Below, piece by piece: positions 1-10,785 of a stretch of DNA of 64,000 bases (position 1 is the first letter of the stretch; every line of letters starts with the position of its first letter). The stretch is from Platycnemis pennipes (taxonomy: Eukaryota > Arthropoda > Insecta > Odonata > Platycnemididae). The stretch spans positions 85,517,470-85,581,469 of the forward strand of contig OW121848.1 in NCBI GenBank assembly GCA_933228895.1. Direction: 5' to 3'. The translations under genes and the position numbers were made by a program. Below the pieces are notes generated by a model. That model worked only from the letters and a program-made list of their open reading frames with translations, did no database searches and had not been told where the DNA came from.

Positions 1-1280
1 CCCAAACCGAGACTTTGCTCCGACTATGTGGCTCGGTTTCTCTAGTTACCAAGGCGCCGGACTCCCGAATTTCCTCCCGTCACCTCGCTGTGCGTCGTCT
101 CTCCGTCTCCGCCCCCGAAGACCAAGATTTTACAAATCTCCCAAGCGTTACTCCTTGCCACCGCTCCCGAAGACTCTAGAAACCCCCCCTTGTACACGAT
201 CTCACCCCTTATATCCCCCTCGGGAAAACCTGACTTCTCGTAGGAGGGGGGGGGGGTCACGTGAGGGGGGGTGTAAGGATGGGGAGCACACCACTGGGGT
301 GGGATACGTCCACTATCGGCGCTAAGCTTCTGAGTGAAGTCGAATGGCCCCTCCCGTGCCACACACTCACTGATGCATAATATTTCACACTGCGTGGACC
401 TTAGTCACTCCAGACCCACTCAAGAAATGTACGCCGCTGACCACGACGTGCCAAAGCCAGGAGCCGGGGAGAGTAGGGGAGGGGTGTGTGGGAAAAAAAT
501 ATGATAGAGAAATGAAAAACAAAATGAGATGGGAGAGGGGGGGGGAAGGTCAGTGACGGACCCAGGCCGTCACAATACTTAATTCAATTCCCATCCAAAC
601 AACTTTGTGGTCATTACCAACCTAATCTATATGCTTACCTCTCCTATTCTGATCATTTGGGTATTTAATGGAATCATTCTGAAGGTTTGTATTTTTTATC
701 CCTTAAAAGTATAGGTTTACTTCCTAAGGCGTATAATAAAGAAAATTTCAACCGAAACAGAGATTTTAGATGATAATTACCTATTGCTATCAATTTTGAA
801 CGGAGAATATTCTGGAATTATTGAATTTACTCGCCTCAGTTTTCTGCTTCCTTAATCAGTTCCTTAAGTTATGGCAGTGATGGGTAAATTTCAATGATTT
901 TTTTTGGAATTTTTAGACACATGGTATGTCTCTCCTCATTAAATTTTATTATCTTCATATTATTGTTGATTCTCATCTGATTTTTAACGATAAACGATTA
1001 TTTAATAACAATTTGGAGTATCCTCAATTCCAATTTCTCTTTTGGTTTCGTTTCGCCTTCAGGTCTGAGGGTCTGAGTTATTAAAGGAGCGTGTACAATG
1101 TTGGAATTATTTTCATCTTTATGAGATATCAGGCCTAAATAACGGAAAAATAAATGAATATACCTTTTGGTATATGCGAGAGGATTTCATGCATGCAGAA
1201 AATTTCGTTGACTTTTAAGTATCGCTTAGAATGAACGACACGTATGAGTTATGTAAATTCCCTCAACAACCTCTTTCAGT
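1..1280. other. Non-coding flank, G/C homopolymer tracts then AT-rich
   Basis: No gene is supported here. The first 580 bases are moderately GC-rich, with runs of C and G (a G run near 246-256 and others near 270 and 536). The open frames across them are low-complexity and have no recognisable domain. From about 580 to 1280 the DNA is AT-rich and I see nothing in it. Confidence 0.6.
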
Positions 1281-1289
1281 GCGCCTGTG

Positions 1290-2410
1290 ATTCCACGGTT
1301 AGTTTATGGCGCCGAAATTCCTTTTTCCTCTTTTATATCTCCCAAAACAGTTAAATTCTATTACTTGGGAGGGACGCACACTGCTTTTTCTCTTTATCCC
1401 GAGAGAGAGAGGAAAAAAATCTTTTCGCCTCTTTGCTCTGGAATTCCCCAGTCCCTCCTTTTCGCTCTTTCTCTCTCTCTCTCTCGAATCTCTATCCCTT
1501 TCTCGCACCAGAATTATGCGGTAATGGGCGGCAAATAAAGGCGCCGACAGTGCTGCCTCCAGCAGCGAAACGCTGGCGCCACATTCGTACTCCTCTCACG
1601 GACGGATTTTTATACGTTTTTGGACGATGGGTTAAAACTGCGTCGGCGCCCTGCCCGCTAGCCCATACATACACGGACACACACACACATCCGGACCTGC
1701 ACCCTCGCGCGATCCTTCCTTTTCTCGCTCGCATTATCCTCCTCTCTTCATCTTCTTCCACCCCAAACTTCCTCTCTCCTTTCTCTCTCTTTTCTCTCTC
1801 TCCCTTCTCCCCCTGGGCCTCTCCACACTCCTCCGCCATCGTCGGTCTCCTTACGCCCTCTCCGGGCATTGGGTCCTTCATCCTTCTCCGGCACGAAACA
1901 AAAAAAGGGAATGGACCCGAAATGGCCAACTTCCGCCGTAAAAATCGGCTCGGAAGAGGAGTCGGCGTTTCCACCGCCATATTTGTCCTCCTCCGACAGT
2001 CAACTCTTTGGCACCCACTTCCACACGGAGGGCCAAATCAGTCCCAATGCCCCTCGCTCACACATACTGACGCACACAAGCAGACAACCCCTCCCTTCTT
2101 TCCTAATCCTTCTGCTCCCTCCTCCCCTTTCGCCTCCCTCCACCCCTCCCTACTCTTCCACAGCTCAAATGGCCTCCTCACTTGAACTCCCCCCACAATC
2201 CATTCTCCTCCTTATTTCCCCACCATTCCCAGACGCCCCACTCCTCTCCCTCCTCTTTACAACACCTCTCCTCCTTCCCCCTCCATTCCATGCACTCCCT
2301 TGCTCTCCGAAAAGATTCATCCTGATTTTATTTACCTCACAATCTCCACCTTCCGCTCGGCGTCTCTTTTTTCGTCGAGCGATTTCCATGTTTTGTTTCA
2401 CTGTTTGAAT
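1290..2410. other. Pyrimidine-rich GC island
   Basis: The plus strand is strongly biased to C and T, with a CT microsatellite near 1465-1485, an AC run near 1678-1690 and many CCTCC blocks. Long open frames exist on both strands but encode only Ser/Pro/Leu-rich or Arg/Glu/Gly-rich low-complexity peptides. That is what such composition gives by chance. It resembles the other islands of this window and could be accessible regulatory DNA; that role is inference. Confidence 0.55.
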
Positions 2411-3135
2411 GGCTAAAAGACCTCGAGTCTGCGTAAACGGCCCATGGTTTCTAAGCGGTATCACTGACTGAATGCGCCATTTTATCGTATAGGAAAAAGG
2501 GATCCTTGCCTTTTGGGTGAGAGTATCGAATTTAATTTTATTGCAGCCGTAATTAGATTGGAGCCTGATCATTCGAATGAGGTTACATATCATTCCTTTG
2601 AAATTAGATCCTTTCACGAGAACTAACAGGCAACAAAATTGACTTGCGATCCAAAAACTGTTTCAATCTCAAATCTGTAATTTCAACGGCGCTGTTTGAT
2701 TCCGGGAATTATTCTGTCTTTAGATTTTCCCGTTACCTTATGGTGTATATTCTTTTGATATTAATTTAGCCTTTTTCTGCACTAAAACATATTCGGTCTA
2801 CTTTGTAGGCGTGTTTTAGCTGATTAAAATACATAATATTAATCTCTAAAGGAGATCTAATGGTGCTTTGGTAAAAATCTGGCCGCTTTACAATTTACAA
2901 TGTTAGTTAAAATTTTTACCAATTTACCAATTTCTAGCAGCTGACATGTGGGAGGTATTGCCTTTGATTTTTCATGGAATGAAAATAATAACGCAACTGT
3001 TTGTGAATTTCCGGAAATAAGATAGACAACCCATAAAATACCGTATTTCCTGACTTTCTCTACTGCTATATGTAGATTCGATTAAATTCAGTGGCATATT
3101 TGTACCCGATAGCCATTATTTTTACATCGGTTAAA
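2411..3135. other. AT-rich non-coding DNA with a partial MITE end
   Basis: No gene is supported. Near 2880-2900 a segment beginning GGCCGCTTTACAATTTACAA resembles the terminal repeat of the MITE at 3136-3374 and may be a lone, decayed end of the same family. Confidence 0.45.
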
Positions 3136-3374
3136 GGCCGCTTTACACGATACAATTTTTTGTACAATTTCTTCTACAAACGCTTGTTTAAACCAAACGA
3201 AATTGTATGTTTGTCTGAATGGAATTAGAACAGGTTCTAATTCATTCTAACTCGTTCAGTCATTCAGACAATCGCACAAGCGTTCGTACAATTTGCCGCT
3301 TTACACGGTACAATTTCCTCATACAAGAGTTTGTACAAGAAATTTTACAAAAAATTGAATCGTGTAAAGCGGCC
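3136..3374. mobile_element. MITE with terminal inverted repeats
   Basis: A 239-bp element begins GGCCGCTTTACACGAT and ends with its reverse complement, ATCGTGTAAAGCGGCC apart from one base. The inverted similarity continues about 50 bp inward. A second nested symmetry lies inside: TTGTCTGAATG near 3211 against CATTCAGACAA near 3263, around a central palindrome AATTAGAAC-A-GGTTCTAATT. It encodes no protein. The structure fits a non-autonomous DNA transposon (miniature inverted-repeat element). I could not fix the target-site duplication, so the superfamily is open. Confidence 0.8.
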
Positions 3375-3651
3375 ATAATGAATATATGGAAAGAATACTT
3401 TGTTCTTTCCAAGGAGGTTAGAATGTAGTTGAGGAGGCAACGCAGCTGATTTGAGAAGGCAGCTTGGTAGGTAAGGCATATCAGTCTTGCTGCTTGCGAT
3501 ACTCGTACAGATGAAGTTGTTTTTACACACGGTAAAACTTAAATAGTTAGATTTTGCTACATAAATACTGGAATAAGTTGTGAAATTTCTCTAAGTAACA
3601 GAGGAAAGTACGCAATCATAAAAAAATTATCATCATCATCGGTCAACAATC
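3375..3651. other. Short non-coding spacer
   Basis: This spacer lies between the MITE and the retrotransposon tail. It contains an ATC microsatellite-like run at about 3629-3641, next to the 3' end of the retrotransposon remnant. I see no gene. Confidence 0.5.
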
Positions 3652-3875
3652 CTAGGATTGGTTTGACGCAGATCTCCACTCGATTCTTCTATCAGCCAAC
3701 CTCTTCATATTAACATAATTCCTCTCTTTCATATCCTCCACGACCTGCTCCATATATCTCATGCGACGCCTTCCTTTGCCGTTCTTCCCGTTCACTTATT
3801 TCTCGACGATTGTCTTCATAAGGCCATCGTGTCTTAAGACATGGCCGATCAAGCTATCCAGCCATATATGCAGTT
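3652..3875 (-). pseudogene. Non-LTR retrotransposon reverse transcriptase, C-terminal remnant
   Basis: Minus-strand translation ending at the stop codon 3652-3654 reads ...LIGHVLRHDGLMKTIVEK, one in-frame stop, then VNGKNGKGRRRMRYMEQVV, EDMKERNYVNMKRLADRRIE and WRSASNQS. The order GH-[ILV]-LRHD, then KGRRR..Y then the D-R-x-x-WR-x-A-x-NQS end is the usual extreme C-terminus of arthropod non-LTR ORF2 proteins. Only about 75 residues remain. The catalytic reverse transcriptase and the endonuclease are absent, which fits 5' truncation. It is a sister copy of the fragment at 12820-13330. Confidence 0.8.
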
Positions 3876-5417
3876 TCAACTTGCTAAATTTGAGCAAGTT
3901 TTAGTAATAAAATTAATTCCCAGGGGTTTCAAACGCGTTAACATCCCACTTAAGTAGCCTTAGGAAGATTTAACTGACGCCCCTGCGAAGAAATTTGGAT
4001 ACTTTGACACCGTCATTTATGTTTTACGTACATAAAATCTCAATGAGAGGCCATGCAAAACGCAATGTTTTGTATGAAATAAATGGGGCCTTACCCTTTC
4101 CATTCTGCTTTCATTGTTACCTATAAGGTAGGAGTTACCCAAGCCTCCTCCAGTACATTCTAACCTTTGTTCTTACTCACCTATCCCATGCTGTCTTAGG
4201 CAATTTATTAACGCGCTGTACTGTTGAAGTTATAATATTTGAAATAAATCATTGTATTGCTTATTTTTAAAAACGGTATTTTACTGGCCATTCCGGCCGT
4301 TTTTTCATAAAGCCTATAATAAGCCTGTACTTTAATAAAGCTTTTGTGACTTTGGTTGTGTGAAATCATCTTTCTTTATGCTTTACAGAATTCTAACTAT
4401 GCATCAAATTGGATCTGAATGTGAATTAATCGTGGTAGAATTTCTCAACCATACTATATATTGGTGGGTTACCACTGCTACTGATTTTCACTCACGTGTG
4501 CCACTCATTGGCAAAATCCAATCCTATTCGTTCTCTTTCTCAGAAAAAAATTTCGAGTGTCGTGGGTACCGAAACGCCGATCAAAATACTTTCCAATGCT
4601 TAGTTAATGTTGGATATGGTCAATTATTTGCCTATTTTACACTGATATGTTGGGCAGTATCGTAGTTTACTTGTTGCCACCAAAATCGGAGAAGTTTTGC
4701 CATTCAGGTCTCAGTGCGGAAAATATATGCTCGTTTTTAATGAAATTCCTTGAATATTCTGCTTTCGTAAATATTATACTGGACTTAAAATTTAAAAATA
4801 TTTTGGAGTTTCACATCCAAATACACAATAATTGATCATTTATGTGACTCTTCGAAAAAGTGATGAACCAAAATCTCAGGTAATCAACCGCCAAAATCTT
4901 ATTTGCTGCTCAACGGTTGTTTTCACGTCCATGTAGACGTAGTTAGTCAATGCAGACCGCGGAAGTCATTTTATTGAGCTTAAGACAGTTTTTACTCATT
5001 TAATGACATGAATTATAACTTAAGATAATCGCATCTGCCACTGATTAATTTTACTCATTCAATAGTCTTTCCAATTTAAGGTTTATGATCAAATCGAAGG
5101 TGGCGCGGCGGTATGCAAGAAATGTTCTTTGCATGGTAAGAAAACGGAACAACGGTAACTCTTTTTGAATAAATCAGCCTAAATTTAACCAACGGCTTGA
5201 TAATAATATACATCCAAATTTACATTGTAGCTCGTATCATAACCTACTTTTACGGTTCTCGATGTTCTTTTTTTTTTTTGGAGAAAAACACCTTTTCAAG
5301 GATGAAATGTTAGACCTCGATACTTTGATGTTGGGCAAATCTTTTGGTCTAGTACTACGCGAGTCACGAACCTTTATTGTGCTAGCATTTTGCCTTTTGA
5401 TAGTAGGAGTAGCAGTC
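3876..5417. other. AT-rich intergenic DNA
   Basis: Open frames of about 60-100 codons occur (for example 4360-4665 and 5262-5444) but show no domain, splice context or codon pattern that would support a gene. I see no repeat structure beyond short A/T runs. Confidence 0.55.
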
Positions 5418-5565
5418 TTGGGTTTAAGGCACTCTATCGGTTAAGGTTAAATCGCACAGTCTAACCCAAGTTCCTAAACTGAATACAAACACAACATCCA
5501 TGCTCTAGGTGGAATTTGAACCCGGGACCTTTGCTTTTCTAGACCATGATGTTATTGATCGGACA
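5418..5565 (-). mobile_element. tRNA-derived SINE, decayed copy
   Basis: On the minus strand, GGGTTCAAATTCC (5511-5523) matches a pol III B box. It is followed by ATGGATGTTGTGT (complement of 5491-5502 and flank), a block shared with copies at 5718-5830, 37441-37560 and 55148-55290. The A box side is degraded. I treat these four as one SINE family. No tRNA cloverleaf is preserved, so it is not a functional tRNA gene. Confidence 0.65.
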
Positions 5566-5717
5566 CGAGATTTTGGAAGTATATGGTATTATTTTGATCA
5601 ATTAAAAAATTTAAATTATTTTCAAACTAAGCGTGTTTTTAGAAGTATATATTCCAACGTATTAAGTAACAGTAGTTGATTTCGGTTTTAGTTGATCTAA
5701 GAAGTCTATTTTGCACC

Positions 5718-5830
5718 GTATAACCTAAGATCTGAATCCTAAGACAAACACAACATCCATGCTGAGCGGGAATCACACCTATGGGTTATCAGGCAGGCCG
5801 CGTTACCCACTTAGCTGCCGCGGTCGGCAC
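5718..5830 (-). mobile_element. tRNA-derived SINE, second copy in the same orientation
   Basis: Minus-strand reading shows an A-box-like segment GCTAAGTGGGTAACGCGGCC (complement of 5797-5816). It is followed by a B-box-like GGTGTGATTCCC (complement of 5768-5779) and the family block CATGGATGTTGTGT. Of the four copies, this one and the one at 55148 keep the clearest A-box region. It lies about 150 bp from the first copy and is oriented the same way. Confidence 0.7.
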
Positions 5831-6346
5831 CAACACGTTAATGTTTACAGATTTTCATATGGGGGAGAATATTTTGACTCGGTAATAGTGAACCTAGAAT
5901 TATCCCATGGTTTCTTGGTAGGCGTTGCACACTAAATCAACAAAACAGTAGTAAGATTTAATCACCAGAATCCGGTACTAATGTGTTTCCACTCAGTTCC
6001 ACGCTGTTATTTTCACGTGAAGTACAAAGCAATTTTGTCAGTCCAAAATTGTGGTAGTTGTAATTTTTTAAATTTTTTTTTCAGTGAGACGTGCTTTTTT
6101 ATGTTGATCATTCTTATACTCTGCTGAAAACTTTTATTATCGGTTTACTATCGGATTTTTGACTATCGGATTACTTTGACATTTTAAATTAAATTCTACC
6201 ACATAGACTGGAAAAAATAAGTTATCTAGTTTACGGAAATGCACCATCATGTACCTTGGATCAAACCAACTTCATGCACTCAGAATCACTAATCACAGGC
6301 ACAAGACGTTACGTTTTTTGTTGCATTATGATGACTTGAAGTAAAA
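5831..6346. other. AT-rich spacer
   Basis: I see no gene or clear repeat here. It could contain the left end of the transposon fossil that follows, but no terminal inverted repeat was recognised. Confidence 0.45.
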
Positions 6347-7020
6347 ATGGGAAAAAAATCTCCTATAGGTCGGGAATCAATGGAAAATGTTGTCAAAGCA
6401 GTGACAGCACCCCCAAATAGGTGAATTTTAATGAGGGAGACCAGTAAAATATGCCCTGCAAAATACACAAAATTTGTCCGAAATCTTTATAAAGTCGAAT
6501 TTTCTGGTGGAGACAATTTTGTATGCAATGAAAAGGCCTATGGTGCAAAATAATTGTTCACTTAAGAAGAAGAACTGAAATTAATAGGCTACGTACATAA
6601 GAATTGTCGCTAAATGGGCTGTGGTTTGACAAAGAAACAGCTTCTGGTATTAGCATTTCAGTTGCTGCTGCTTACAAAAGTATTATCCTCAAACGTACGT
6701 GGAAAATGAAATAGCAGGTGAGGAATGGAAGAGGTTGTTTTTCAAACGGCATTCCGAAGCCTTTTTAATTAGGAAACCAGAAAAAAAACTAGCCTGTCCC
6801 GTGTAACCGGTTTCGACCACTTCCTTCAGACAAAGTATGGAATCAGGATGAAGCAGGAATTACCATAATCTAGAACCCATTAAAAACTGTTGGACCTAAG
6901 GGCATAACCTCAAATTGGCTCCGTGAATACGGCTGAACGTGGGCAGCTAGTAATATTGTTCACTTGGATCAGTGGAACTGGGAATCACGTACCCCCAATG
7001 AATATATTTCTTCAAAGAAC
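6347..7020 (+). pseudogene. Pogo/CENP-B-like DDE transposase, decayed
   Basis: The pieces fall into different frames but keep the right order. From ATG 6347 the translation reads MGKKSPIGRESMENVVKAV, then MRETSK, like a psq-type helix-turn-helix. Near 6570-6640 come EEELKLIGYVHK and MGCGLTKKQLLVLAFQLL, like the CENP-B/Tc5 DNA-binding start. At about 6700-6835 come VENEIAGEEWKRLFFKRHSE, RKPEK and SLSRVTGFDHFLQTKYG. At 6841-6955 comes NQDEAGITIIxNPLKTVGPKG, with the first catalytic Asp of a DDE domain (6847-6849). Near 6974-7006 comes GTGNHVPPMNIF. This matches the domain order of pogo/Tigger/jerky-like transposases. At least five stops and several frameshifts make it dead. The segment between the CENP-B part and the catalytic Asp is mostly missing. 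Confidence 0.75.
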
Positions 7021-8169
7021 TTCTTGAAGTAATAAAAAGGAAGGATGGCCAGAACAAAACGCCAACAAAAAATATTCTGTTGATTAAAATAAAATAGAAT
7101 ACGAGATCCAGTTTTACAAACACATTGTAAAGCAAACAAGTTTGTAAAAGAATCAGAAGTGTTTGATGTCATTGGAGAATTATATTGGTTAAACTATCTA
7201 ATTTAGTGGAGTAAGAGGTTCGGTTAGATTTTTACGATCGCGGTTTCAAGTTGATTTCATCGGCTACAATCTGAAGTGGCAAGTTCAAGCAAGAGTTTTC
7301 AGGCAGTTCAATTTTAACTTGATGTGGCTATGATCACTATTTCAGCGTTTATTTTTTGTAATAGCTTTTTTATTATAACAAAGTAGTGGAAATACAGTAG
7401 ATGCGCCTTAAACCACATATATTTTGTAAGAGCAAAAAATGTACTGCTGTGTTGTGAATATTCTTTGTGTGTCAATAATCTCATGACTTCAGGTATTTGA
7501 AGTAACTGATCCAAGGTATGGTGCATTATATAGCTGTACCTGGGATCAAAAAACCAGATTTTTCAAGGATTTTTTATTTGATTTTCTTTTAATATTTAAT
7601 CTTATAAAATTGAAAACGTAACCAAAGAGTTGAAGTAAGTGACTGTTACTTTAATTTAATAAAAAAAACAAAATTAAATGCGCAAAAACATTGGAATGTA
7701 AATTCTGATTCCAGGTACAACACTCTCCCATACTTTATCTTACGTAATGAAAGTTTTTCAGGTTAACCGGTCTGTTATTCATTTAAACTACTCTTCCTCT
7801 AGACAGCACACATTTGATGAATATTGACTCTTTGGCATCATACGATGAGTTTTACGAGATAAACATTTTAATGATTTTATCATCAGTGTGAATGGCCAGA
7901 TATAAATCAATATTTTTATGCATTTATTGTTCGCAAATTTTAGGGATGCTTTTAGAGATGAAGCCGTCATTCTTTGTGAAAGAGAGATATAAGTACAACG
8001 GATTTTCAATTTGAGTGGATGGATTGTTTTTGGAACGCAAGCCGAATGGATTAAAACTTCATGAACTATTTTTGTACGCGAAGAAGTTCGAGTGAAAGTA
8101 AATTCCAAGGGATAGGTTTTGAGGAAATAGAATGCGAGAAAAGTGATGGCCGTTCTTCATGCTGGTAAT
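7021..8169. other. AT-rich DNA, perhaps the rest of the transposon
   Basis: Up to about 7200 there may be more of the transposase (a purine-rich stretch readable as KTNKFVKESEVFDVIGELYW), but I cannot anchor it to a motif. Beyond that no gene is supported. The open frame at 7788-8108 (minus) has no recognisable domain. Confidence 0.4.
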
Positions 8170-8740
8170 AGTTCAGCCATTATCCGCCCACACACAAATA
8201 TAAGTACGCGAAAATATTTTCTATTCCCTTCCTATCCCTCTCGATTTTCCAACTCCTTTTCCGAAGCGTTGTCGTCGTTGTTTTCCCCCATTTAACTCGC
8301 CCCTTTCTTCTCCCTCCGCTCCTTGCCTCTCCATCTCATTCCCTCTTCAATCCGCCCCCTCTTTCATTCCTAAAGGGATCTCCATGGCCCCGTGGGGTTG
8401 TCAAACATTGAGGGGATGCTGTCTTCATTATTGAATAAAATTCCATCGAGGCGGATCCGTCGCCTGGGGGTTATGCCACCCGCATCACGTACTTTCGTTC
8501 GCTCCAGGCGCGGAGGCAGGAGGCGGCGGTGGAATCTCCCCAACCCCCTCTCCCCCTAACGGCTCCTCCTCCTCTCAATCCCTACTCCCCGAATCCCAAG
8601 CATTCGCCATGCAAAACTCACGTCCCCGTCCGTGGCTGCCTTCTTGATGATCCCGAGACGGACGCGTACCATTCCTTCAGATCCGAGGAGGACTTGAGGG
8701 AACGATGCCAAACCGGCCGAAAATGGAATCGAAATTAACC
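8170..8740. other. GC-rich, CT-rich island
   Basis: Composition shifts abruptly from AT-rich to C/T-rich and then CpG-containing DNA (many CG dinucleotides around 8440-8530). The open frame 8529-8738 is Pro-rich at first and has no homology I recognise. I treat this as a non-coding island. A short first exon cannot be excluded. Confidence 0.45.
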
Positions 8741-9060
8741 TGCGTAAAATATGCACATCTCAAAACGGGATCTTAAAAATGTTAAGGGAAGGATTTAGGG
8801 ATAAGGGATAAGTTAAGAATTCCTTGGAGGCAGAATTTTTGATGCAGGTTGGTTGAAGATCCCAATTCTTATGTGACCGATCCCGAGAACTTTTCTTTCC
8901 TAAAGGAATGTTTGATCAATGCTAGTGGTTCCAAATCATTCTTCAGCCAGGACGTTATGGAACTGGAATAGTAGGGTGGGTACATTTTCTTAGGTGATGT
9001 ACCTAGCATATAAATCCTTGTTTGGTTTTGTTTATAAATTATATAATTTAGTGAACATTT
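8741..9060. other. AT-rich spacer
   Basis: Nothing was recognised here. It is the left flank of Penelope-like element PLE1. Confidence 0.5.
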
Positions 9061-9545
9061 TCTGGATTGAGGATCCATTCGTTTCGGGATTTCTTCCACG
9101 TGTGTCCATTCTGGGGTGACAACAGTTTCGCCAACGTTTCAGTTCACGTCCTCAGGTCTGAAGTGTTTCTGAGGAGATTTTCACCGTCTTATATACCATT
9201 CAGTTCTGCACTATGATGGGCGCATTTTCATTGGCCGTTTGATCGCCTCACGTATGAGCCTTGGGAAATAGCGTTTTTCGGTCTTGATCAGCTTGGCTCC
9301 TTCAAAATTGATATTGTGTGGCGGGCCTTCCCAGAAATGCTCCGCGATGGCTGAAAGGCGTGATTGTCTGTTGTTTGTCGCTCTCCTGTGTTCTTGAATA
9401 CGGGTCTTTAAGGCTCTCGAGGTTTGCGCAATGTAGGCCTTCCCACAATGGCATCGGACCTCGTATATGCCGCTCTGTTCTTCCATCGGCGTAAGGTCTT
9501 TACCTCTGTACAAAATGTCCCTTGTCTTAGTTACGCAGGTGTATC
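9061..9545 (-). repeat. PLE1 left inverted arm (endonuclease end plus 3' tail)
   Basis: Read on the minus strand this is the endonuclease C-terminal half and tail of the element. GIYEVRCHCGKAYIAQTSR is followed by KTRIQEHRRATNNRQ, a stop near 9211 and then the tail with a CTGAGGA...GAAAC...GTC core. Compared with the right arm it lacks exactly 90 bp (counterpart 11091-11180). That segment is flanked by AAACGGCC in the right arm, so deletion between short direct repeats is the simple explanation. The reading frame is kept. Confidence 0.85.
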
Positions 9546-10785
9546 AAATTTAGTTATCCTTCCAGCTGACAAAGGCAATTCCACGATCATAATAGCGAAA
9601 GAAGATTACTTGAACAAAATTGCCAGCCATATTCAAGACGATCTTGTGCTGAAATCAGACCCCATCGGAAGGATACAGCGAGAAACTAAGGCCATCCTCC
9701 AACAGTCTCCGATTCCACTCGAAGAACGTATGCGCCTCATCGAGCCTGTTCCAAAACCACCATGCCTATACGGTTTACCAAAAATTCACAAAGAAGGCAT
9801 CCCGCTCCACCCTATCGTTAGCGCCGTCTACTCTCCAGCCCATAAGCTGGCGAGATATTTAGCCAGATTGCTGCAACCCTTTACCGGTAGGACATCCACC
9901 TACGTGAAAAACTTCGATTTTTATTGAAATCATAAAGGATTTGAGAGTTAACACTGACGACCTAACTGTTAGCTTAAACGTAGAGTCCTTACTTACCAAC
10001 ATACCCGTCAATGAAGCCATCGAGATTACCAGATCACTCTTCGCAAAAGGACTGCCAGAGGATATCCCAAAAATGATGAGATTCTGCCTTGACAACGCAT
10101 ATTTCATCTGGAATGGGGTATTTTACCGACAAGTCAAAGGCGCGGCCATGGGGTCCTCCCTATCACCGGTCATCGCCAATATGTTTATGGAGGCATTTAA
10201 AGAGAAGGCTCTACGATCCCATGAGAAGAAACCAAAACTTTTCCTGAGATACGTGGATGACACATTTGTCATATGGCCACACGGACGAATTGAACTCAAT
10301 GAATTCATTAAAAACCTCAACCAGCAGAGCGAAGCGATTAAATTTACGATGGAGGTTGCAGAAAACGGGCACTTCCCTTCCTGGATGTGCTGGTAAAGAG
10401 GAATGACGACGGGACCCTAGGTCATTCAATATTTCGCAAGAAAACGCACACTGATCGATATTTGAACTCTACTTCGCACCACCACACTCGACAAAGGACG
10501 GCTGTTATCCATACTCTTTTTAACCGAGCCCTTTCCATCTGCGACGACTCATCTATTGGAAACGAGAAAGAGAATCTATTTAAGGTTTTTCAAGACAAAG
10601 GCTTCCACCGACACGCTATCCACCGAGTTCCTCAGAGAGAAGAAGATAAACGAGTTTTGGCCTTGAACAGGACAGACGAGACTGCTACTACGAGGGAAAA
10701 GAATATCACTCTGCCGTGATACCATACGTTGGCGGAACCACGGGAAAAATATCCAGAGCCCTTGCCAAACGTAACGTCGTGACCA
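9544..10785 (+). pseudogene. PLE1 reverse transcriptase, N-truncated and frameshifted
   Basis: The domain starts inside the reverse transcriptase at NLVILPADKGNSTI (from 9547). It continues through PCLYGLPKIHKEG and the motif A region around TVSLNVESLLTNIPV (about 9967-10010). Motif B is AAMGSSLSPVIANMFME (about 10144-10194) and motif C is RYVDDTFVIWPHG, with YVDD at 10250-10261. The thumb piece FRKKTHTDRYL lies near 10432. Three single-base frameshifts break it: near 9916-9925 (an extra T in a T run), near 10375 and near 10712. Motif A shows SLNVE where Penelope reverse transcriptases usually have SFDV, so the first catalytic Asp appears to be lost. This copy should be inactive. Confidence 0.85.

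Noticed and set aside
1433..2185. 250-codon plus frame in the first pyrimidine-rich island
   Set aside because: It is a Ser/Pro/Leu-rich compositional frame containing microsatellites. It has no domain or splice support.
9424..9543. First 40 codons of the plus frame leading into PLE1 reverse transcriptase
   Set aside because: This part is the antisense of the inverted endonuclease arm. The same peptide start recurs at 10907 on the minus strand, so it is not a native N-terminus.
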